Positions 1 to 8,629 of a stretch of DNA of 64,000 nt are shown here, in pieces. Under the pieces are notes generated by a model that saw nothing but the letters and a program-made list of their open reading frames with translations, was not told the DNA's origin and ran no database searches. The DNA is from Allomyces macrogynus ATCC 38327. Its lineage: Eukaryota > Blastocladiomycota > Blastocladiomycetes > Blastocladiales > Blastocladiaceae. The position numbers and the translations under genes were made by a program. Position 1 is the stretch's first letter. The number at the start of each line of letters is the position of its first letter. The DNA is taken from contig GG745345.1 in the NCBI GenBank assembly GCA_000151295.1, forward strand, positions 720,231 to 784,230. The letters are read 5' to 3'.

Positions 1-2
1 GG

Positions 3-926
3 ATGGATCCCGCGGCGGCTGCTGCGGCTGCTGCTGCAGGCTGCTGCTGCTGCTGGCGGGGCACATGGTCAGCCCGCTCGCGGGCCATCCGCACCAGACC
101 GCGCTCCCGACGTTGTTCTCCGGCGCGACCTACTTTGGCGCGGCCAGCGGCCGCGGCAGCTGCGTCGGGTGCGCCTGAGCGGCCGCCAGCGCTTGGCGTG
201 TACGGCGTGCCGCAACCGAGCGCGGCGTTACTGCCCGCAAGTGCCGCTGGTCCAGCGAACGGCGTGCGCCCTTTGGCTCCTGCAGTTTCCACGCCGCAGG
301 GCACACCTATGGCAACGACCAAAACCCCGGCAACCACGACGATGCCGCCGCCGCCGTCCGCGCGACCCAGTGCGACACCAAAGGCGACGTCGGCGGGTCC
401 GATCCGACCCACCGCGCCGGCACCACCACCGCCGCCCGTGCCGGCAGCCCCGAGCACGTTGCTGTTCCAGTACCAGTCCCCGCTCTTGATCGCGTCCCCT
501 CCTGCGCCACCCACTGTCGCTCCCACCATCGTCGCACCACCCCCATCTTCATCTGCCACACGCCCACCCCCAATCCCGCCCAAATCGCCGTCGATCACTC
601 ATCTCGCCGCTCCCGACGTCCAACCCGCGGCATCACGCGGGACCGCAACACGCAGCGCAAGCCCGCCCCCGCGGCTGCCCGCGTGGCACGCGATGACGGT
701 CCCGTCGCCGACGGGTGACGTGACGTTACCCCCGCTGCTCGGGATGCCCGGGTTGCAACCCGCGTCGACACGTGCCGCGAGCGCGCCGCCCGCGAGGGGA
801 CAAGTGCCGCCGCAGCCGCCGGCGTTGACGTCATTGCGGCGGTTGCTGGTCGTGGAGTCCGGAGCGGCGGCAGGGGGAGGGGCCGAGGGACAGCAGGGGC
901 AACAAAAGCAGGGCGCGGACCGGTAG
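3..926 (+). CDS. Pro/Ala-rich low-complexity protein, 5'-partial
   Basis: An open frame enters from the left window edge and stops at 926, giving at least 307 residues. It is almost entirely Pro, Ala, Ser and Thr, with Ala and Cys runs at the visible N-terminus and short Pro runs through the middle. I see no folded domain, signal peptide or membrane segment. It reads like the disordered C-terminal part of a larger protein whose start lies outside the window. GC-rich low-complexity DNA keeps several frames open here, so the coding assignment is weak, and other frames on both strands are also partly open. I do not recognise it and assign no function. Confidence 0.35.
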   Translation: MDPAAAAAAAAAGCCCCWRGTWSARSRAIRTRPRSRRCSPARPTLARPAAAAAASGAPERPPALGVYGVPQPSAALLPASAAGPANGVRPLAPAVSTPQGTPMATTKTPATTTMPPPPSARPSATPKATSAGPIRPTAPAPPPPPVPAAPSTLLFQYQSPLLIASPPAPPTVAPTIVAPPPSSSATRPPPIPPKSPSITHLAAPDVQPAASRGTATRSASPPPRLPAWHAMTVPSPTGDVTLPPLLGMPGLQPASTRAASAPPARGQVPPQPPALTSLRRLLVVESGAAAGGGAEGQQGQQKQGADR

Positions 927-1408
927 CAGGGTGGAGAAGAGGAAGTTATTGTTTTGGAATGGTTGTTGATAATGAACTTGATTGGACGAGGCACGTTGTG
1001 CAGAGTAAGGCAGGCGGCGCGCCGTTTTCGATGGGGCGGGGCGACACCACGCCTCCCCGCCATCCACCAGCGCCACACAAATCCACTCAGACCAGGCAGC
1101 CTCAACCAGCCTGTCGGTTGGGCGGGACTGGTGTGTACGTGCTCACCCAGCAGATCGTAATGTGTCGCAATGAAAGTCTCGAGCTGGCCGCACCCTCGCT
1201 AGCAGGGCCAGCGAGCCGTGAGTGAGGGGGATCCATTCTCTCCTCACTTCAAGCTCTTTCTCTCAACCGACCTGCCGACAGCTTGCTACAACGTCGACGG
1301 CAAGGACCAACGCCAGCTACGCTCAACCGGAGTCCGTTGAACACGAATACCAAGCCGCCCGGCAAGAACCAGTGTGCCACAACCAGCAGCAGCAGCACCG
1401 CCACCACC
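927..1408. other. Intergenic, 5' region of the SPRY gene
   Basis: No gene recognised. The last part is probably the 5' leader of the SPRY gene. Its frame is open upstream of the chosen ATG, but that stretch is Ser/Thr/Asn-rich and lacks homology, and the ATG at 1409 has a good context (CCACC before ATG). Confidence 0.5.
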
Positions 1409-2548
1409 ATGTCGAACATTGCCACGGACCTGCAGGCTGACGGCAAGCAGCTGAGTCTCGGCATCATTCTCGCCATCCCCGTCATCGCCTCGGTCGTTGT
1501 CGTCCTCGTCGCGCACTGCGTGATTCTCAAGGTCAACCCGAGCCTGCGCGACGGCAAGGGCGGGTCTGGCAAGAAAGGTCCCGGCAGTAAAGACCACTCT
1601 GACCACGTCCCTGACGCCGGCGACGCCGACCGCTTCTTCGCCAACAACCCGAACCCCGTCAATACGCCCTTCCCGCCGCGCGTGTGCCCGCAATTCGACA
1701 TTGCCGAAGCCAAACAAGCGGGCGTGACCGTGACCCAAGTGGACGGCAACTGCTTTGACCTGGCGTTCCACCACACGCACGGGTTCGTGGCCGTCCAGGC
1801 GAACGCGCCCATTTCCGCCGACTTCAACTGCATGCAAGTCTCTATCCTCGAGCAACCGCCGACGGGCGTCGTCGTCGGCATGGGATTCGCGCGCCGTCCC
1901 TGGCCGGCGTTCCGGATGCCCGGGTGGCACGACCACAGCATCGCATACCACACAAACGGGCGCAAATTCGGGAACCGCGGCGGGTACGTCGGCGACAAGT
2001 TTTCGATTGCGCCGAATGCCAATGTTTCGGTCGCGAAAGACGAGGCGAACACGTATTACCTGACGGCCGACGTAAACAACGAGGAGCTGTACCTTACGCA
2101 AGGGTCCGACCCGATTTCCTTCTCGCGCGTCTTGGCCCGCGGGGTCGAGTTCCGCACGCGGTCGGCGCAGTACTTCCCGACAATTGCGGCGAACGCCAAG
2201 TGTACCGTGCGCGTCTGGTTCTATGGGCATGATCAGGCGGCGATTCGGAAATTGGCCATGGAGCAGGAGGCCAAGTACCACTCGTTGCCGCGGAAACCAT
2301 CGGGCGAGTTGCGCCAGCAGCAGCAGCAGGCGCCGGCGTCGCTCGCGCTGCCCGGGACGCCGATGGCGCCATCGGCCGCGGCGGCCGCAGCAGCTGCCGC
2401 TCCCGCGCCGGTCGCGCTCGACCATACGGGGTACTCCATGGTGCAGCCGCAGCTCCCGCAGCAGCCGGTGCCGGTCGCGTATTACCCGCCGCAGCAACAG
2501 CAGCAGCAACCGTCGCCGGCCGCGCACCACTACAGTGGCCGGCATTAG
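1409..2548 (+). CDS. SPRY-domain membrane protein, Ssh4/Ear1-like
   Basis: Single-exon gene of 379 residues from the ATG at 1409. A hydrophobic segment (about residues 14-38) forms one N-terminal transmembrane helix. It is followed by a linker and a B30.2/SPRY domain of the kind found in yeast Ssh4 and Ear1; the signature GWHDHSIAYHTNGR and the preceding GFARRPWPAFRMP fit that subfamily. The C-terminal 90 residues are Gln/Ala/Pro-rich, with poly-Q and poly-A runs. Ssh4/Ear1 sit in endosomal and vacuolar membranes and recruit the Rsp5 ubiquitin ligase to cargo. I infer a similar location. I find no PPxY motif for binding Rsp5, so adaptor function is uncertain. An in-frame ATG at 1283 would add 42 unconserved residues. 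Confidence 0.8.
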   Translation: MSNIATDLQADGKQLSLGIILAIPVIASVVVVLVAHCVILKVNPSLRDGKGGSGKKGPGSKDHSDHVPDAGDADRFFANNPNPVNTPFPPRVCPQFDIAEAKQAGVTVTQVDGNCFDLAFHHTHGFVAVQANAPISADFNCMQVSILEQPPTGVVVGMGFARRPWPAFRMPGWHDHSIAYHTNGRKFGNRGGYVGDKFSIAPNANVSVAKDEANTYYLTADVNNEELYLTQGSDPISFSRVLARGVEFRTRSAQYFPTIAANAKCTVRVWFYGHDQAAIRKLAMEQEAKYHSLPRKPSGELRQQQQQAPASLALPGTPMAPSAAAAAAAAAPAPVALDHTGYSMVQPQLPQQPVPVAYYPPQQQQQQPSPAAHHYSGRH

Positions 2549-3520
2549 AGGTCGGAGTGTTGCCTGTTGGGACGGCGAGATTTCGTTGAAACCGTTGGAG
2601 CAAATCGCAGTACGAACCAATGCCTGTTCCCCATTACATGTATACGTCTTGTTTTGCCGTCGTCTTGAAATCTCGTTTTCTGCCATGGCAACGTGATCGC
2701 GTCGCGAAAGTTAGCAGCAACCGACGCTTCCTATGTACGCTTCCTCGATGCTCATCGTGAGCCGGAGCTGCAGCAAGTGCCAACGCCCTTCGCGCCCACT
2801 CATATCCGCTCCAACTTGGTGCAAATGATCGCGTCGCTGATGTTGCGTGCGTGCCCGCATCGCTCCGGCCCCAGGCATCACCGAACCAGCTTCCGCCCTT
2901 GCATCACCTTCCCTGTGACGCCAGTTTGACCGCTGTTGCGACGGTCATCGTCGCCGTGGTGCTGTCGCGCCGAAGATCAATCTGTTTGCCAAAAAAGAAC
3001 GTGTCGGCCACGGCGAGAGGAGTCGTCCAAGTGCCAACTCGAAACGGCGACTTGCGATCGCAACACGCCGTTACGACGGGCGACGCCAAAAACACCCACG
3101 TGTGCCCGCCAACCTTAGCCTAATGGGTGGACACCATCGAGCACACCTTCAGAATCATGGACTGCTGGTCGATGAAACCAAGTCGTTGTCTCGACGAGTC
3201 GCGCAGTGGCAATCCACGTTTCCGTGCCGTTGCAGGCCTTGGGACTGCTGATCAGATCTCGCCCATGGTTCGAAACGGCCCGACTGCGTCGCCGCTGACG
3301 AAGATATAAATGGCGGCCACAGCGTCCTCGAAGCGACGGCCGTGGATATCGTCGCGATCTCTCTCGACAAGGACGAGACGTGGTCGTGCCCTTGGCCGTG
3401 CTTGCTTCAGGCAGTGCGATTTGAGTTGATCCCATTTTCGACTCTCCACTCGCCCGGCCAACACTGAGGTCTTTTGACTTGTTTTCGCTCCAAATACCGC
3501 GTCGCTCGCGTCATTCCGCA
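2549..3520. other. Intergenic, nothing recognised
   Basis: About 970 bp between the SPRY gene and the phytase pseudogene. Only short unconvincing open frames occur on either strand. No repeat, tRNA or promoter element was identified. Confidence 0.5.
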
Positions 3521-5004
3521 ATGACCACGCACCGTCGCCCGCGCGGAGTGCGCCGCGGCTTCCGCGCCGCTGCGATCGCGCTCACCCTTCTCCTCGCATC
3601 CATTGCGACCCTCACCCTCGCGACTCCCGTTCCGACTGCGCCGGCCGGCAACGCGAGGATAACGATGATCCCGAAATCTACGTGCACCCAACGAACCCGG
3701 ACGATTCGGTGGTGTTGGGGAAGAGTGACGGCGGGTTGCGCGTATGGGCGATGGACGGGACGGAACTGTGGTATGCGCCGGTACCGAAGAAATCGGGCTT
3801 GAATTCGGTCGATGTGCTGGTGAATGTGACGGCGCTTCATGTGGACGGGAAGGCGACGAGGGAGAAGGTGAATGTCGCGGTGGCCGGGGTACGGGGCAAG
3901 ATCAACGGGATTGGTGTCTGGCACGGTTTCTCCTGTCGCTCTTTTTGGGTCTGTTGAAAGTTCTTGAGCTGACCGAGACTCTCCACCCTGCACATAGGCG
4001 GATTGACCCGGCCGCCATCTCCCCCAACCGCAAGGCCCTACTGGCCAGACCCAACGCGACGCAAGCCGACCTCGCGCCCGTCCTGATCTCGCTCACCGAC
4101 TACATGCACGAATTCAACAAGGACACCGAGTTTGAAGTCTACGGTTCCTGCGCGTTTACCTACACGCCCAAGCACGCGCCGACCTCGGCTGTTACACTCC
4201 TCATCACGACCAAAAAGGGTGTCGCCTACCAATTCACCGTTACGGCCACGCGCTACCGCCGGCAAGGAACCCAGCACGTCGCTGACGCTCGCGTGGCACT
4301 GGACGGTGGGGCTCGGGACGCAGCTCGAAAATTGTGTCGGTGGCGGGGACACCGGCGCGCTGTACATTGGCGAAGAGGCGATTGGCGTGTGGCGGTACGA
4401 CCTCGGGGAATTTGACGCGACCGAACCGATCCCGGCTGTCCCGAAACCTGCGACCGACGCGGTCACCGGCCGGTTCGTTGTTCCGATCGGACACCGCACG
4501 AGCGTCCACGACGCGGTCCTCGTGGACTCCACGAAACTCGCGAGCCCGGCAGGCTAATGGCACCGCGACGTGGAAGGGCTCGGGCCGTACGTCGACCCGG
4601 CTTGCCCGAAACGCACGTGCACGCTGGTCGTTTCCGCACAGGGCGCCAACGAGTACAACCTGTACACGATCCGTCCCCCAACGGAGATGGCGTTCCGCGG
4701 GAAAGTTGCGATCCAGGAGGGCGCTGGTGGGGACGCGGTGACCAAGACGGACTCGTTGGCCGTGAGCAGTGCCAAGATGAGCGCGTTTACGCGTGGGGTG
4801 TTGGTCGTGCACGATGATGCGACGACGGTGGGCGAGGATTTGAGCAGGGTGGAGAAACAGGCGACGTTCAAGGTGGTCGATTGGCGCGATGTGGAGCAGC
4901 GCGTGAAGGAGGGCGGTGCTGCGGCCGCCTCAGGGCGCAGAGGTGGAGGCCGAGGAGGAGGGGAGGGCGCGAGACGCGTTTGGATTGATCTCCAAGTTCA
5001 ATAG
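3521..5004 (+). pseudogene. Beta-propeller phytase (3-phytase), disrupted
   Basis: The pieces match the secreted beta-propeller phytase family, Ca-dependent enzymes that release phosphate from phytate. From 3521 an Arg-rich start and a hydrophobic stretch make a signal peptide. Near 3650 the frame shifts by one base into DDPEIYVHPTNPDD, the family's N-terminal motif. A 77-nt intron (3921-3997) fits the frame only with a GC donor. A second shift near 4250 leads into GALYIGEEAIGVWRYDL, the family's YIGEE motif. An in-frame TAA at 4555-4557 interrupts just before DVEGLGPYV, and the frame then runs on to 5004. With two frameshifts and one stop, no full-length product is possible as read. Sequencing error could explain one lesion but hardly all three. 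The final basic, Gly-rich residues are not typical of the family. Confidence 0.8.
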
Positions 5005-5220
5005 AATTGCTGCATGCGCTTTGCACAGCATCGTTGCAAAAATATCCATGAAATTATTCCGTGCATCGACTGCATCGATCGAGGGTGAAGTCGGTTGAAG
5101 AGTCGCCACAAACGTGACCGCGACGCATCAAGCTGCACGATCACAGCCAACGCTGCAACATGATGTCAAAATCGCTCGTGAAGTTGGTCCACGCGGCGCC
5201 TCTCCCCTCACTCTCTTCGC

Positions 5221-5245
5221 CTCTCTCTCTCTCTCTCTTTCTCTC

Positions 5246-5281
<36 letters not shown>
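5221..5281. repeat. CT microsatellite
   Basis: About 61 bp of nearly pure CT dinucleotides with a few TTT interruptions. It lies in the probable 5' leader or promoter of the ACT-domain gene. Confidence 0.95.
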
Positions 5282-5349
5282 CAGTCCTCGACAACAAGCA
5301 GTACTGAGTTGCCCGCCAGCGCGTGCGTTCGTCCAGCACCTAGCTCGAG

Positions 5350-5387
5350 CAGCAAGCAGCAGCAAGCAGCAGCAAGCAGCAGCAAGC
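5350..5387. repeat. 10-bp tandem repeat (AGCAAGCAGC)
   Basis: Roughly four copies of a 10-bp unit, about 200 bp upstream of the ATG of the ACT-domain gene and presumably in its 5' leader. Confidence 0.8.
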
Positions 5388-5587
5388 GATTACAGCCAGC
5401 AAGCAAGCATCCGTGAGTGCGTCTTTGAATCAGTCCCGCCCACGACCCGCGACGCGTCTTGGACCCAAGTCCTTGCACTGCGACCAGCTGCGACCATCTG
5501 CACCCGCGTGCCAACGACCGTGAGACCCGCCGTCGAGTCGCCCGGGCCGAGCCCGACCAACCTGTCCCGATCCGTACTCCGGCCACA

Positions 5588-7058
5588 ATGACCGCCGTCT
5601 GGGACGGCCGTTCCGTCCTTCCGCACGAGTACCGGCTCATTGCGCTACCGCACGATGCGCGCGCGCTCGCCATGCATTTGGTCGTTGAGTGCGTGCTGTT
5701 TGCGCCCGAGTGCGTACCTGTTTACGACCGCGGGGTGGACGGGCGCAGCCAAAGCGTGAGTTCTGATGTAACGTGACGACGCGGCTCCTCCCAGTGACAC
5801 GTCGCTCTTCAGCTACACGGAGAACGAGGTCGAAGTATCGCTGATTGTCGAAGACCGGCTCGCGGAACGGCTACGAGCATTGCATCCGACCGTCGTTGTC
5901 TCGGCCGACACGTTCCGGTGCTTGCAGATCGACAATGAGCTCGGTACGTGCCGTTTGTGCGACTCAACGGGTGTCTTGGGGGTGGGTGGAAAACTGACTC
6001 GTGAGTCGCGTTTGTTTCGCTTGTCGCAGATGTGGTGAACGGAAAACGAATTTCCGACTTGACAGGGCCTATAGCCAAGGCCGGCATCTCCATTTTTTAC
6101 CTGTCAACGTACCAGACCGACCTGATCTTGGTATCGATGCATCTTGCTCCTCCTCTACCGCGCTCCGTCTCCACACTCTCACACACGCACGCTTTCTGCA
6201 GGTCCGCAACAAGAGCCTCGACCGCGTCCTCGCCATCCTCGACGCCATCACCTCCTCCACTCCACCCTCCCCGAAACCGCCCCACGCGACCAACGGCGAC
6301 CTGCCGACCGCCATGGAGACCCTCCTGCAGCTCTCCCCCTCGGCCGACGACGCGACCGCACGGCTCCTCTCCAACTTCCAAGCCGCATGCCACACCCGCA
6401 TCGCCCCGACCTCCGTATGCATGGTCGGTCTTAACCGCGCCTACTTGGCCGCCAACATCGCCGTCCTGTTGGGACACTTGTTCTACGACGACTCTCCCGG
6501 CCGGTTCGTCTCGTACACGAGCGCGGCTGACGGCGTATCGCTCGTCGCCGCACCACACGTGCTCGCCGACTTGCCGGGTTTCATGGTGAACGCGTCCTTG
6601 GTCCCGATCCCAATGCGCGTCGTGACGGTGGACTTGACGCAGTTTGGGCTCGATCGGTACGGTCTGGTCTATTCGATGTCGCACCCGCTCACGTCGCAGG
6701 GCGTGCATTTACTGTACTTGTCGACAGTGCACTCGGCGAATCTCTTGGTTGGTACGCTTTGTGTGCGCAATGGGGAGAGTGGGTGGGTGGGTCGGCTCAC
6801 TTACTGACCGCGCGGGCGTTGGATTGGCTCGCGGGTGTAGATCACGGAGCCGGACATGACGACGGCGTCCACGATTGTGTCCGAGTTATGCTCAACCGAC
6901 TCGAGGACCGGCTCCGGGACGTGCTCGGGCTCACCACCAGCAGCGACAGATCCAATGGCGTCGTGTCCGCCTCCGTCGGCGACGGGGCCGTGAAGGATGC
7001 GGTGGTGGAGTCGCCGATGACGGCACGCAAGCGCACGCCCGCGGTGAGTGCCGAGTAG
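5588..7058 (+). CDS. CASTOR-like ACT-domain protein (putative amino-acid sensor)
   Basis: Five exons: 5588-5709, 5795-5943, 6030-6130, 6202 to about 6747/6751, then 6841 to the stop. The product of roughly 355-380 residues has the layout of animal CASTOR1/GATSL proteins. An N-terminal ACT-like region contains FSYTENEVEVSL, then comes ISIFYLSTYQTDLILV, then a second ACT pair with GLVYSMSHPLTSQGVHLLYL. The LSTYQTD block is a hallmark of the family. CASTOR1 binds arginine and controls mTORC1 through GATOR2; whether a fungal homologue does so is inference. The C-terminus is unresolved. Donor GTTGGT at 6748 gives ITEPDMTTASTIVSEL, which fits the fold, and a stop at 6993. Donor GTACGC at 6752 gives a stop at 7058 and a more natural downstream tail. 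A small frameshift may separate the two. Confidence 0.75.
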
Positions 7059-7522
7059 TCTGTGCGGGTTGTCGGGATCTGCGTGTGGGTCGATGGTAGA
7101 TCAATGAGGAGGAGGAGGAGGAGGAGCGAAGGTAGAGATCGGATTGAGAGTGATTCCCCACCGCCCACGGCTGGCTGGTAGTGACTGGGCCGTGTTGTAA
7201 ATATGTACGTAAACAAGTGAGCATGAGATTGGTTGGGAACAGGGCTTGTTTCTGGACGAAAAGAAATGGGTCGAATCAGAACGGAAAAACAGACAGTGGA
7301 CGACATGAACGTCGGAAAAAAAGACCAAACAACAGCGGACAAGCGGCGAACGAGACAACTACGCATGCATCAAAGCAGAACAACAGGAACTAACCCAAAG
7401 ACGATCGAGGGTGGAGGAGAGAACGGGTATGTGCACAAAGAAAGAACGACAGAAAATGGAGGGCGATCGACCGATCCAAGGCGGGGACAAAACGCAAAAT
7501 ATCGGCACCAGCATCGCGAAAC
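7059..7522. other. Convergent intergenic region
   Basis: The 3' flanks of the ACT-domain gene (+) and the glutaredoxin-like gene (-) meet here. There is a short GAG-rich stretch near 7106 and A-rich sequence near 7310-7400. No gene recognised. Confidence 0.5.
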
Positions 7523-8014
7523 TCACGCCGCCGGGGTGTCCTTCTGCGCGGCAGCCGCCGCCGGTGCGTCGACGGGTGCGTCCTCGAGCGGCACGACATT
7601 ACTCGGGTCGGCATCGAGCGGGGTCCGGCCATTGTTTTGTGCGGCAAGTGCGGCCGCGGCCGTCACATCGTTTAACAACTTGCCGGCATCGACGCGGTGC
7701 ATACCCCACAACGTGTCCTGCAAGTGCACGACAGGCACGTCGAACATGTACTTGAGGTAGGCGCCCTTGGACTCGGGGTCGTGGATATCTGTTCGTCGGA
7801 CATGCAGGTCAGAGGTCGGAAAAATGCGGAGAGCGGGCAGCACGTAACGCAACGCACCGACTTCTTTGAGCTCAAACGGCACATTTTCCTTGGCGGCGCG
7901 CTTCTGCACGGCCTGGATGACGTGCTTGGCCTCTTCGCACAGACCGCAGTCTTTGGTCTTGAACAGGCTCACCTGCAGCAGGCGGCGTGCGCTGCGCGCG
8001 GCAGCAGCGGACAT
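7523..8014 (-). CDS. Glutaredoxin-like protein (DUF836/PF05768 type)
   Basis: Two exons, 8014-7858 and 7788-7523, with a 69-nt intron (donor GTGCGT, acceptor ACAG). The 140-residue product opens with a short Arg/Ala segment, then VSLFKTKDCGLCEEAK, a thioredoxin-fold strand followed by a CxxC redox motif, then ELKEVDIHDPES and YMFDVPVVHL, matching the glutaredoxin-like family of yeast YDR286C. The cis-Pro of the fold is the P in VPVV. After about residue 100 the tail is Ala/Pro-rich and probably disordered. The role is presumably a thiol-disulphide oxidoreductase of unknown substrate. The frame is open upstream of the chosen ATG, and the Arg-rich start could be a weak mitochondrial presequence. 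The gene is divergent from Ctf4. Confidence 0.82.
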   Translation of the reverse strand: MSAAAARSARRLLQVSLFKTKDCGLCEEAKHVIQAVQKRAAKENVPFELKEVGALRYVLPALRIFPTSDLHVRRTDIHDPESKGAYLKYMFDVPVVHLQDTLWGMHRVDAGKLLNDVTAAAALAAQNNGRTPLDADPSNVVPLEDAPVDAPAAAAAQKDTPAA

Positions 8015-8629
8015 GATGGACGGATGCTTACGAACGGGCAAGAACGAGGTGTTGGTACTGGCACCGATGCTTGCCGAGAGAGAGGGCTGCGTCTGGTAAT
8101 CACGGCGACTCGACAACAGGGCAGGGAAATGGGTGCGGGATGGATTGCAGCAAGCGGGCTTCCAGCTCGTGCGGCCGATTGTTGATATTGGTTGCTGTCG
8201 GTTGGGTGCTGCGTGCTGACGCGGGCAAGAGGAGAGCAAAAGCAGACGATGGTGGTTGCAAAAGCAAAGCACGGCACTGCAGGGTTGCAGCAAGTTGTTG
8301 GCTTGGTTTGTTGCAGCTGCAGTTCGCTGCCGTTCTCGTTTGCCTTTCATAAAATAGCACTCCCCCGCCAAACACATGGCGTCGGATAGGTTTAGCAGAT
8401 GACTGACGCAAACAGATTCTTCGTGCCTGTCATGATCATTTTCTCATTCCGCTGCCTTGCTGCCTCTTCGACGACGTCGTTCGACATCCAACCAACCTTT
8501 CCAGACAGTCGCTGCTCCCTGCAACTTGCTGCAAGTGCCTGCCTTTACCACGATTATCCATATTCCCGCTCAACTGAAGCGCCCAACCTTCTCTGCGAGC
8601 CACTTCCGACCACTTTGCACAGCCCGCAA
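8015..8629. other. Divergent promoter region, glutaredoxin-like gene and Ctf4
   Basis: About 615 bp between two divergent start codons. It should hold both promoters and 5' leaders. I see no clear TATA box or other element. Confidence 0.45.

Noticed and set aside
1286..2686. 466-codon minus-strand frame over the SPRY gene
   Set aside because: Arg-rich shadow; the plus strand carries the SPRY domain and a good start context.
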